The notes under the pieces are model-generated. The model did no database searches. It was not told the DNA's origin and saw only the letters and a program-made list of their open reading frames with translations. Shown piece by piece: positions 36,160 to 48,624 of a stretch of DNA of 64,000 bases. The stretch is taken from the NCBI GenBank assembly GCA_028564675.1, contig JAOVVO010000154.1:62001-126000 (forward strand), read 5' to 3'. The number at the start of each line of letters is the position of its first letter. Positions within the stretch are counted from its first letter, which is position 1. The DNA comes from Onchocerca lupi. Taxonomy: Eukaryota > Nematoda > Chromadorea > Rhabditida > Onchocercidae. The position numbers and the translations under genes are program-made.

Positions 36160-39100
36160 ATGATGCTGTTAAGGGTAATATTAATCCTTCTACATCTATT
36201 TCAATGTGTATCTGTGGAAGAAAGTGAATTTGAACAAGATGATGGCATTTTTGTACTGAGTGAAAGAAATTTCATGTCCTTTCTTCAGCAAAATCCAACA
36301 ACATTAGTCAAATTTTACGCTCCCTGGTAAAATATTGATTTTCTATTGCTTTCTTAGAGATTTTCAATTGCTTTATAATGATTTTATATTGTAGGTCAGG
36401 CTTGTGAATCGTTTTTTGCTGATATATGAGATATCATAATATTTTGCATTTATATTCTTCAACTTTCACTTCTGGAAAGAACTTGCAAAGTTTTATTTTA
36501 TTGCAGGTGTGGCCACTGTAAAGTTCTAGCGCCAGAATATGCAAAAGCTGCAAAGAAATTGAAAATACCGTTGGCTAAAGTGGATGCTACCATTGAAACG
36601 AATCTTGCAAAGACGTAAGATTAAATTCTATTATTTTTATGTTTAAAAACTATCTGTAAAGCATAGTCAGTATTCATTATTGGTTTATGGTGGTTTTTCA
36701 AGGTATCATGGGCTTCATATTCTAGATATATGTTCTACAGTAATGTAAAGCTTTTGTTCTGTGAACAGTAGAAAATGATACTCGTAGCAGATAAATCAAA
36801 TAAATATAAAAAAATATGAAAATAAAAAATTTTTGTTCAACCCTTAAGAATTTCAAAAAGAGCATCAAAATAGGTCCCAGAATATATGTAGTTGTTTCAG
36901 TTACAATATCGAAGGATATCCAACATTAAAATTTTGGCAAAATGGCAAAGATCCGGTCGATTATGATGGTGGACGAGAATCTGACGGTTGCAAACATTTT
37001 GAAATCTATATTGTAGTGTTTTTCTTAACATTTAAATCAATTTTACCATAGCTTGCCAAGGACGTAAAATTTTTCCAAATTGATGTTAAATTAACTTCAA
37101 TTAATTCCAGAAATTGTAAAATGGATTTCGGAGAAAACAGATCCCACTTATAAACCACCTCCGTCAGCTGTCACAAAGTTAACGAACCAAGAATTTACTG
37201 AATTTATCACCTTACATCGACTCGTATTAGTTAAATTCTATGCTCCGTGGTGTGGTCATTGCAAAAAACTTGCACCTGAATATGAAAAAGCTGCAAAAAT
37301 ACTTGAAGTATGTTTTAACTAATTATTTGGTCATCTCTTCAGCAAGCTCCAAAAGAATATAATGAGATTTTTTAGATTTGAATCACGAAATGAACTGAGT
37401 AGAGAATGTAGAAAATAGAAGAGTATTTTTCATTTTTTTTTTTTCAGGATAAAAGTATAATGCTTGCAGAAGTGGATTCTACAGTTGAACAGAGTTTATC
37501 TGCGGAATTTAATGTTACTGGCTACCCAACATTGTACATTTTCCGAAATAGCAAAAAGTTTGATTACAAAGGACCTCGCGATGCGGAAGGTATATTTTTT
37601 GCTAAAAAATTGGCGTAGAAATATTTTCTCTTGTTTTCCTCTTTCTTAATAATTGCTTCATTATGCTTGCATGCATGAATTATGTAGTTTTCTTCAAATT
37701 CGTAACTTTGTTTTAGGCATTGTGAGGTACATGCTTGAACAAAGCGAACCTGCTTTAAGAAAAATTACTAGTGTAAAAGAGGCTCAACATTTTATGCGCA
37801 AAGATGATGTAACAATCATTGGTTTTTTCTGTAATGAAAAGGCAGAACTATTAGATTCTTTAAATGATGCAGGTTAGTTTCTTATAAGTGATGGAGGACT
37901 TTATTTTGCTTCTGTCATTCTTCATTATCCATATTACTAAAGTATATACACTGTAGGAAGGAGATAGCAGTGAGTTTTCTCTATAATTATAGATTTTTCT
38001 TCTGTAGCTTCTGCAGAAATTTCTATGGAAAGTCTGGTTTTTGAAAGCTTCAGAGTAGTAAAAGATGTTGAACATAGAAGAAATTGTTTTACTACTAACT
38101 TCTCCATATTCTTCCAACTTATTTCAAATCGAGATTCGATTCAACTAACATTTCTCCTTCTTTTCAGCTGAAATGATGCGAAATGACTTCAGTATTGCTG
38201 TTTGTTCGGAAATAGATCTTAAAAAACATTTTGAAATTGATTCCGATCGAATTGTTATTTTTTTCCCTGAAATATATTGGAGCAAATACGAACCGAAGCG
38301 AATTTTTTACGAAAAGGCATGTGTTTTTAGTTACTATTTTCCAGCGGTAGAAGTGTTTGCTTACTGGGATCACTTTGTCGGATCCTAATAATTTAAAACT
38401 TTTATCTATGACATTTGGTTTACTATGACAGATTGCTAGATTAAAATGCTTAGAATATAATCACAGTTCAGGTATTTTGCAGGAAGTCGGTACTGTTGAA
38501 GATTTAGCAAGATTCTTTCGAGAAAACTCGACACCCCTTGTTGGCCATAGAACCAAAAAAAATGTTGCCACCAGATATATTCAATTTCCTCTCGTTGTAG
38601 TTTATTACAATGTTGATTTCTCATCAGAATATCGTGAAGGAACACAATATTGGCGGAAAAAGGTTAAACCATTTGCCCAATCAATTTTAATATTCTTTGA
38701 ACATTGATTAAACATTTTGATTTTCAAGAGTAGTTGTTAAATTAATAAAGTCATGTAGAAATAAGCTAATTTTCTCATTATTAATGGACTTTGGAAAGCT
38801 CAAATTTGATATATGTTTGATTTTTTTAAATGTATTTTTTAATGTACATCAACATTGATGATAGCCTTCGATGATGAACAGATTTGAGATACTAAGCCAG
38901 CATCTAAATTTAATATGCTATGGTATAGGTTTAGGAAACTGTTTTCTTCATTAATAAAAACGAATGGTGCAATACGCAGCAAAATTCAATAAAAAATATG
39001 AAACTTGTGGAAGTTGTAAATAAAACTTTTCATAATATCTTTTCCCATCATCACTTTATTGCAAAAAACGAAAAAGGAATTATTTTAAAAAGAAATTGTC

Positions 39101-40662
39101 TTTTCGATGTTTATTATTTCCAAGTTAATTCGAACGATAGTCGCTTTTTTAAAAAAGTATTTCGTACTCTAGGAATCGTCGAGAAGTTTAATCAATGTAG
39201 CTTTTTGAATTGCATTATTTTCTAAAATGAAAATCGGATAATTATTTGTTCCATTCACTAAACGTCTTAGGATGGGGAATTTTTTTTTTTTTGCTTGATT
39301 TCCTATCCAAATGCTGTATACTACTTTTTTGACTTACATTTTTTAGATATTAGAGATCGCGAGTCAGTACAGGGAGGATAAGTATCATTTTGCAATTTCA
39401 GATGAAAATGAATTTGCAGATGAGCTTGCAGCGGTTCGTTTATTATTATCTTTAAATATTTCAGTTCATATTACCTGGTTTTGAAATCATGAAGAAAATG
39501 ACCGTTTTAGTATTCTTAAAATATTTTGTAATGTAATTATATATGCGATATTTACATCGTGTTTGCTTAAATGATTTAAAATATTGTCCACTTTATGCAG
39601 AGAAACTCATGTTGAATTTGGCATCTATTTCAGGTGGGCTTAGGTGACAGCGGACTTGAGCATAATGTTTTAGTCTTTGGCAATGATAGTAAAAAATATC
39701 CGATGCGCCCAAATGAATTTGATGGTGAATTAACTGAGAATCTATCAGCCTTTTTGAAAAAACTATCTTCAGGTATAAAAATTCTAAAAGTTCAGTGTTT
39801 CACAATACATTTACAACTAGTTTACTGATCCACTGTATTGTTTTTTGATAATGAATAACGTAATTTGAATGCTGTACCTCGTAACAGATTCATCTTTCAA
39901 TTTTTATGACCAATTTTTTCTTGAAGGCCAAATAAAATCGTTTGTGAAATCTGCACCGTTGCCAAAGAATAACAAAGATCCGGTGAAAACTGTGGTTGCG
40001 TTGAATTTCGCTCAGGTTGTGTTTGATGAAACGAAGGATGTGCTGGTAGAATTCTATGCACCATGGTGCGGGCATTGCAAGGTATTCACAACTTTATAAG
40101 CTTTAATCTTCATATTAAAAAACAAATTGTAGAGTGAATGCTGTACTGCGCACTAGATTCATTTCCGAATTCTACTAATTTCTTTTTTTTTTTTTTTTTT
40201 TTTTTTTGAAGGTAAAAATAAGATCAAATTTATGAAGTCTGCTTCTTTGACAATGAATAACAAGGTTAGAGACAGTGTTTCACAGTGTTTCCTTAGTAAG
40301 AATCTGAAATAGTCGAAAACTTGGGAAACATTAAGTCTTATTGGCTTTGGAAATGATATAGTAACATAAATCAAAGCAGATCTTGCTGTAATGTTTTCAA
40401 ATTCTAGGCATTCGAATCAAAATACAAGGAGTTGGCAATGAAATTGAAAAGCGAATCAAATGTATTGCTTGTAAAAATCGATGCAACAGCCAACGATATT
40501 CCAACGAATTATGCTGTGAGTGGCTTTCCAACAATTTATTTTGCACCAGCTGGTAGGAAAAAAGAACCGATCAAATACGAAGGGAATCGGGATTTAGATG
40601 ACCTGACCGATTTCATGAAAAAACATGCCTCTGTTTCTTTCCGGAGCAAAGTCGAACTATAG
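36160..40662 (+). CDS. PDIA4: Protein disulfide isomerase A4 (ERp72), three CGHC domains
   Basis: Endoplasmic reticulum oxidoreductase that makes and shuffles disulfides in secreted proteins. Twelve exons: 36160-36326, 36507-36614, 36901-36986, 37111-37307, 37448-37589, 37717-37872, 38168-38316, 38483-38662, 39347-39433, 39634-39772, 39927-40081 and 40408-40662 (1821 nt, 606 aa; vertebrate ERp72 is about 645). Order: signal peptide (LLRVILILLHLFQCVSV), then thioredoxin domains a0 and a with FYAPWCGHC at about residues 53-65 and 164-175. Next come b and b' (VTIIGFFCNEKAE; PLVGHRTKKN), a third YAPWCGHC near the end (about 40050-40078), and C-terminal KVEL, a variant of the KDEL/KEEL retrieval signal. 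The intron after 38316 starts with GC, not GT; only this choice keeps the frame. A decayed copy of exon 11 lies in the last intron. In worms this enzyme class supports collagen and cuticle protein folding (family knowledge). Confidence 0.93.
40136..40290 (+). pseudogene. Decayed duplicate of PDIA4 exon 11 inside the last intron
   Basis: From GAATGCTGTACTGCGCACTAGATTC to GTTAGAGACAGTG it parallels 39868-39990 (GAATGCTGTACCTCGTAACAGATTC). The exon part reads GKNKIKFMKSASLTMNNKVRDSV against GQIKSFVKSAPLPKNNKDPVKTV. A long T-run (about 40183-40207) has expanded at the old polypyrimidine tract. The copied frame stops shortly after, so it is not an alternative exon now. Confidence 0.72.
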
Positions 40663-43644
40663 AATTATTATAAAACTATCTCTAGTTTCAATTATTCTGG
40701 CAATTTTTCTCTTCATATTATATGTTCACAAGATTGTTTTTTCCGAGATCCTGGATTTTCGAAAGTTTTAATATGTGAATAAATAAATTCTGAAAGAAGA
40801 TTTTTGAACAAATTAAAAAGAGCAGAGGACGAAAAGATTTAGGCGATTGAAATAAGGTTCCCATATTACATTCATGTTACATATGAATGTGGAATTTTTC
40901 CGGAGATCACAGCATTTTGTTGACTTCTTCTGTTTTCTTTTAGTATGTTGATCCTATTTTATGCATTGTAAAAAAAATTCTTTTTTGCTTATTTCATATT
41001 TATTAATTTTTGTTTATATATTTATTAATGAATCATGTTTATTAATGAATTCACTTCACTCTTAATTTTTTCCAATTTTTAACCAATTCTTTATGACAGA
41101 GCCCAGAAAGATTTTCGAGATGTGATTGTCTTCAGAACATATCATAAACTGTTCGCTCCTCTCTGATTGATTTCATTTTCGAATAGCGGGGGGGTTATAT
41201 TTCTATTTTGTGGGTTTTTTTTTTTTTTAAATAAAATTATCCATTTAAAGAAACTGATTTTTTGTCCTTTATTATTAATTGTGCCTTACCATTTTCTTTA
41301 AATTTGTTTTCTGATTTCCAAGACTGTATTTTTTCTATACTTGGAAATTGACTTTGATATGAGCATTGCTTTGAAATTAGCTGACCGAAAGATATAGTAA
41401 GCTTAATTTGATGATGAGAAATAGCTGATTGCTGACAACATTCCTTCCATTCTAAACGATCCTGTCTGTCAGTTTTGGAGTTATGGAGTGATTAATCATA
41501 TTGTTTGTTGTCATATTGTTTTTCAGGTCGAAGCGTTAACACTCTTCGTTAGAAATGGTAATATTACATTTATGCTTATGCATAATGTTGAAGCATTTAT
41601 TATTTTTGATTTCTGGCTATACTTTATTTTTTTTTTTTTTAAATAAATAATGTATTGCATCAATGATGCATTAAAATATTAAATATCAGTAAATTGTCAC
41701 AAACTAATGGAGCGTTTTTCAAAATTATTGGAGTACAATATATAAAAAGAATATTGGTTACGTAAAGCTCTTTCACGCTGAAAAACGAATTGAAATAATT
41801 GAAAACTGGAAACAAACTGAAAAAATAACTTCTGAATCAACTTTCCATTAACTTCAACTCTCTGAAGTGCTCTCTCTAGTGACATGTTTTTATATGAACG
41901 GAATAAGTTTTGAGGTGACTGGAATTAAACTTGTATGTGGGATTGGTAGGATATGTTATTTTGGCGAATTGTAGTGTAAACTGAAGTTAGCCTGATCAGT
42001 TAACTATTTCACGAATTACGGATGGAGAGAGAGATCACTAACAGTAGAAAATATCTGATAACTTTTTCTTCACTTCCCAGCCAAATGAATCATAAGGGAG
42101 GGAGGTCTCTATTACCAGGGAATTTCACTCGAAACACTCGAGCCACGTAAAACATGTTTGATGATGAAGTTGATAGTAGTCGGAATGATGAATTGCATCA
42201 TGGACATGAGAAGTATTAACGAAAATTTCAGAAATAGTTTTTCTCAGACGAACTTTATGATGATCGGAACAGCGGTGATAAAAACAAAGCATCCCTGCTG
42301 ATAATTCATCATAATAGAGAGAAGGAAAGGATGGTAGAAGGATGGAAAAGATGAAAACAAAATAAAGGTAAAACTGCTAAAGTTTGAAAAGCTATGAAAA
42401 GTTGTGCTAAGAGAAAGATGAAGAAAATTAGATTTAAATGCAACTGCAAGAATGCTTCCTTCTATCATTCTTCTCCTAATCATAGCCCCCATATCGTCTT
42501 CCTTATATCTTATTTTTTGAAAATACCGGGCTGAGGAGGAGAAGTAAAATTATTAAAAAAAAGCTTGAATTCGAGCATCAAACTATCAGTTTGAGCGTTT
42601 CATCGTTATCTGTGTCTTTCCCACCTATTGGTGTCTTCATTGCAGCTTTCATCGATCCAACTATATTTCCAAATATAAACGACTTTTGCTTTCAAAGAAA
42701 TATTTTCTTATTTACAAAAAATATTTGGCCTATTTTTCATCCCATTTTGCCAATCGATTCATTTATCGAGAAGGAACAAAGGCTAATCAAGAAGCTCGTT
42801 TACCAATATATTTTACTGTTGTTAAAGAGTATTCTAATGAGGAATATACTTTCCTTTATATTCGATTTCCATATTAGTGTCTGTTCCTGATCAATTATCG
42901 ATTCTTTTTTTCATGAAAAATTTTAATTAACAATAATTGATGTATCAAAGAATGATTCTGTCCTTCCACTGAAAGAACTATGGGAATTGCTGAAATTTGT
43001 AGGTAGGGATCAGAGTAAGTATTTGCTAAATCTACTTTAGTTTAAAAATTTTTTTGATTTCTCTTCTCTCCACTTATCTATCTTTATCCATTTTGGTAGT
43101 GTAAATGATGCTCTTATTAATTCTATCAGCATTATTCATTATCAGTAACCGATGACTTCTTCGACTATGCAGGGAAAACATATGATATTTTAACTTTTAT
43201 TATTTGATCAGCCATTTCTCACATTCGATTTCAATTCCTAAACCTCATTGATTATTTGAATATTTTTTCTTGAACTGTTACATGAGGTTTAGTATGAAGC
43301 CTTAAAAAGATACAAAATTACTGACAAGATCATCAAATAAAAGAAGTTATACGATCTGTTCTCCATCGCCAAACTTCTACAGTATCGTATTACCTGCATA
43401 TACTAAGAATATTGGTGATACAAAGTCTATTAGAATGAAGTGATTATATGCTAGTATTTTGATGGTTAAATCGAGACTTAAATTGCATGTAAACTTAAAA
43501 GATCTCAAGAGAGCCATTGTATAAGCATTTTTAATGTTGGATAAATAACTGACGAATGCATTTTCAGATACGTACAATTCTTTATCAATTCCTTGGAAAT
43601 TATTTTGAGTTCAATTCAATTTTCCAACGTGAAATCAATGAACA
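40663..43644. other. Intergenic between PDIA4 and the heat shock gene
   Basis: About 3 kb, AT-rich, with no frame I would defend. Open stretches near 42244-42492 (-) and 42591-42890 (+) overlap, have poor composition and lack splice context. It should hold the PDIA4 3' UTR on the left and the heat shock promoter on the right; I see no clear GAA/TTC-array heat shock element close to 43645. Confidence 0.45.
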
Positions 43645-44337
43645 ATGGAGGAAAAGGTAGTGGAATTAACGCATAACTGGAGTGCCGATCAGTGGGATTG
43701 GCCCCTACAACATAACGATGATGTGGTTAAAGTGACCAATACGAATGATAAGTTTGAAGTCGGCTTGGATGCATCATTCTTTACTCCGAAAGAAATTGAG
43801 GTTTAGTTGAATAATCTGTTGATCATTTTTATTCTGAATCGATCCAGATGCTTCTTTATGAGGAATAATTTGATGATTAATTGATGTCTTATATGATTCA
43901 TAGGAATGTTCCATATGTTTTACTATATGTTTTCTATGATTCCTACAGCTTTTCAACTATCTTATGTAAACATTCATTTTCACCGCTCCAATTTCAAATT
44001 TATTTACAGACATAGTGCATATTACTCATTTACGTACTTATCTATTTACTTATTTGAATAGTGGATAATTAAAATTAATCGGTGTGAAAAACTTTCCAAC
44101 AGAGAGGAAGTAAGAAATGAAGTTTCTCCTTACATAAGATTTAAATTCTAGGTGAAAGTTGCTGGCGATAATTTGGTTATTCACTGTAGACATGAAACAC
44201 GTGCCGATCAATATGGTGAAATTAAACGTGAAGTTAGTCGCACCTATAAACTTCCATCGGATGTAGACACGAAAACATTGACATCAAATTTGACCAAACG
44301 AGGACATTTGGTCATCGCTGCCAAAAAGAAGACATAA
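43645..44337 (+). CDS. hsp-12.2: Small heat shock protein, HSP-12 type (alpha-crystallin domain)
   Basis: ATP-independent chaperone class. Two exons, 43645-43800 and 44152-44337, encode 113 aa. The N-terminal WDWPLQHNDDVVKVTNTNDK, FEVGLDASFFTPKEIEVKV, VIHCRHETRADQYG and RE(V)SRTYKLPSDVD segments follow the C. elegans HSP-12.1/12.2 pattern closely. The protein is almost only the alpha-crystallin domain. It lacks the long N-terminal arm and the C-terminal IxI/V motif of larger small HSPs, as is usual for the 12-kDa group, which oligomerise little. The 351-base intron is phase 0. The single symbol is a best guess among close paralogues. Confidence 0.9.
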
Positions 44338-46358
44338 TTTTTTCGTAAAGCTTTTCAGGCTCTTATAATATAAGTTTGCCTGATAAATCTTTTGAATATG
44401 CGAATTTTCTGTGAAATTAATAATTATAAAAAATTCTAATAGAAAAATAAAAGGAAATGATAGAAAGATCTATTATTCACTTTTCTCGCACTTTCATGCT
44501 TTATTTATCAATTCTTTAACCAGTTTGGTTCCTAATCAGTTACTTGGTTATTAATAACTTCAACTGAATTAAAGAATTTTCCCTCGAGCATATCTCATAG
44601 AACGGTTGGATTAGTTTGGTGAATTGAGAATTTCGAGATGGTAGTGCTTGCCACTTAATCTACAAGACTAATATTGTCAATAATTGATACTATCTAGTTT
44701 TGAGATACTTATGCCTTAAGATCATTTTTATTTTTTAGAAAAAAGGTTTAATGAGATAATTGGTATCAATAGACCTTTGTTAGGAATAGAGTTGACATCA
44801 TTTCAGGCTAATGTTTCATTTTATCAAAATAATCTCCAACTTTTTACCTTCCGAAATCTAACCAAGCTTTGAATTTTAAATTATCTTATCCATTATAATA
44901 TTTTTGAGAGAAGCATAGTTTTTTATACTCATCATGAATTTTGATGGTTTTCACCACTGATATGAAAAATGTCAAACAACAATATCATCTCTTGGATGTT
45001 AAAGATTCATAATCCATATAACTAAAATAATTTAACTGGTTGAAGAACCGATAAGTACAATCTAATGAATAAATATTTTACTCACAATTAAAGAAAGGAA
45101 ATCATTTATCATATTGAAGTTTTATTATTACGAAAGTTGTCAGTCGTGGGGTGTAATGTATTGTTACCTCCTTAGAAATGCAATTTGAAACTTTTGAGAA
45201 TACAATGAGAGGTAAATGTGTGGAAGCAATGATTAGTTTAACTGATCACATTACTTCATGGGACATAATAAAAGTTGACAAATAAGAGCAGAAATGAACA
45301 GCTGTCCTTTAACTCACAAATTTTGGTGCCGAAAAACAAGAAGTGCAGAATTGAGCAGTTGTCCTTTGACTTGCAAAACAATGATGATGAAAAATTGAGG
45401 AATTTTCTCTTTCTGATTGCAGTTTTGATAGTTTTAACTGAAGTATAGCATTTATTTCAGTATATAAAATAAAAAAAGCACAAACAATTTAGCGATAAGA
45501 GAAAGATAAATAATTAACATTAGTGATTTGATTTGATAAAGAGAGGGAGAGAGAATGAATAATTGGTTAGCATTACTACTAGATATTGTTTTTAATAAGT
45601 TTCTGATTGGAAATTTGCTGTTTTCTGGGATGTGCAACTGTTATCATCAATAAACTTGAACAATGATAAACGGAGAATTATAAGAGAACAGTTGAGCCAA
45701 AGATATGTATCAAATGCAGAAAGCGATGATCAGTAAACAAATGATGTTTTTCATTTTTATTTCATTGTTTCCTGAATGCAAGTAAATCCTGAAACGACTC
45801 CGGAAATATTAAGAATCAAGCAGTTATATTACATAGGCAGGACTGCTCAGTATTTCTGAAAAATTTTGAAGATACAATACAGAGTCTTAGAGTGAATTCT
45901 TCGCAAAATATCAGGAAAAAGATAAAGGAATAAGTGAAGTAATGGAAGTAAACAGCAGAAATTCTAATAAGGTTGTCCGGTTTTGGCAATACAATCAGAC
46001 AAACTAGTGAAAGACAAAGTGAGATCGAAAAACCGTACAAGTTTGTTCATTCGTTTATACATATCACGAACGATGAGACTTATGGTAGAGACGATACTTT
46101 GACTTGGAAAAATCTTCAGGAAAATAAGCAAGAAAAAATATGCCAAGAAGTGCGGAATATATGAGAGTTAATCCTTAAATAATTTACAATTGGGAATGGA
46201 TGAAATACGTGCCTAAATGCCCTCATTAAGATAAGCCAAACAAGAATAATCACTGATAGATTCTGATTAAAGCAAAATGGCATTTTCAAACTGGATTTCA
46301 TGAATAAGTAAATTATTACTGTTTCCATCAATCGACTTTCTTCATTCTGAACGGATCA
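44338..46358. other. Intergenic between convergent HSP and dual oxidase genes
   Basis: About 2 kb between two gene 3' ends. AT-rich, no convincing frame on either strand; the short open frames near 45450-46330 are antisense pairs of one another. It contains the 3' UTRs of both genes. Confidence 0.5.
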
Positions 46359-48581
46359 TCAGAATGTCTCAAATCGATGACAAAATGATGCTGCACTTCG
46401 AATTTTATTTGCCTCTCTACATGCCCTTCCAATTTCTTTATTGATTGAATTCGGACCACAGCTAAATATTCCAATTTCTCGAATCTAAAAAAAATTTATA
46501 TAGTTGGGGTTTAAATCTTGAAAAGTGTAAATTAAAAATAAATGATTCAAAAAACTCAAAAATTACTAATTATTCCATCAATCCTATCTAATTTCGCTGC
46601 ATTCTGATGACAGCTCAATTTCAATAGAACACATATTACAACATGGAAGCTTACGTTTCCGTGCTTGTTTTGTATGAATTTGAAAAGTGCCTCGAAATTT
46701 GGGCGGCCGAAATGATTTACAGCATGAAGGCCCGTAAACATACTTCGACCATTACTTTCACTTTGGAAATGTTTCTCGCAAATATACTGAAATTGAACAT
46801 TTGTGACAACATTGCGTTATTCATCACTAGTGTAGGAGCAGCAGTGCGAAGAAACACTTTAAATTTAGAAAAGTCACGAAGCTAAACTGAATATCAACCA
46901 AATAAGATCAGAATAGCGTACAAGCATGGTGGTTCGAAGGTCAAATTTATGAAAGAACTGTGTAACAAAAATATGTATCTCCAGCAAATCTTCCTTGTCC
47001 AATGCTTCGACATTTTGTAAAACTTCGATGAACCATTCGTAATTCTTATGTGTTGAGCATACCCAAATGAAATAAACCTGAAATATTATGCCTCTGAATT
47101 GCAAGCAAGTTATCTTTATCTGTAATAAGTCATAAATATATTATGGTGAAAAAAAAGTAACCAAAGTTTTAATTACTGCATTAACTTGGAATAAATGAAG
47201 AAATGGATATTATGGCATAACAACGATCGTTCTGCTTTCTAATCTTTATTTCGAATAATTTTCTTTAAAAATCTGAGAGATTTAGAATTATATCAGTTTT
47301 GTTACGTTTTGTAAAAGATATTTTATGTCCATTTCATTAGCTCTTTTGCACTTAAAGAATTTGCAGAATTATATAAGATTCAAGGAGAAACAAACTTTTT
47401 CACATCGAATATTTGTATGTCGACCAGACATTTTTTCGATTACGAGATCAGTCAATATAGAGGCATATGGAGTTACACCAATACCTCCACCTATTAACAC
47501 GGCAACTTCGAAATTACGCCAATCCTAAAATAAGACAGTGCCATGGCATTGTATTGCTTTACTTAAAACTGCAATATATTGCTTCACGTTACTTTATTAA
47601 GTACAGCGTTTACACGTGTTGAATGACGTGATTCATAACCCAAAATTGCCATAACGATAAACGTTATATATGCATAATACATACCTGATTTCCGTCGCCA
47701 TATGGTCCATGTAAATGAAGCACTGGGTACGGTGTCCCGTTAGAATGTGCGCAAGCAATCTGATTCCGCAGATTCCACGTCCACGGACCCACCGCTTTGA
47801 TGTACAATTCGAGCGTTGATGCTTGAGGTGCAGAGGCCAAGGAGAATGCATGAAGCTCATTAAATGTACATGAAAATGCTGGACATGAGATGCGTACCCA
47901 TTGGCCAGAGCGAAAGTGAAATGAATTTGGTCTTTTGAACTGAATGTAGATAATATCTGTAAAATAAACTTACTTTCTGAGAAAATTCGAAACTTGATGG
48001 TTATAGAGTTATATAAAAAATAATATCCGATACACGAGTTAGACAACCTATCACAAATGAGATTTGATTAATTTTCGAACGCTTTACATCAATTTCGAAT
48101 TTCAAAATTTCTTCTTGTCACAGTCAACTTTTTCTCTTACCCCCTAATCATATGTCTATTCCTAATAAAACTTACTAGAATTTTGAAACTTCACTTCAAC
48201 ACTCAAAATTATTGAAAGCGGAATCACTCCTTATCTTGTTTTAAAATTTACTGACTGCAATAAGTACCATGATTATTATTGATGTTCATTTCAGCATTCC
48301 TTTGTTTACATCTGTTTCTTCGACTTTTATCATTTAAGCAATCTCTTCCAATCTTACCCTTATTATTAACAGATATCTTTTTAGACTACGAAGACTTTAC
48401 ATACATTGATTTTGAATAGTTCTTAATACTATGTTATTTTTTATCTGCTTACACATAATAGGATAAGGTTCAACTTCGTCCTGCAAATCATTTTACCGAG
48501 TACTAGTAATTTCAGTCCGTCGAAACTTATTGATTTGAAAGTTCTGTAATTTAAATTTAAATGATGCATTAATTTAAATTC

Positions 48582-48624
<43 letters not shown>

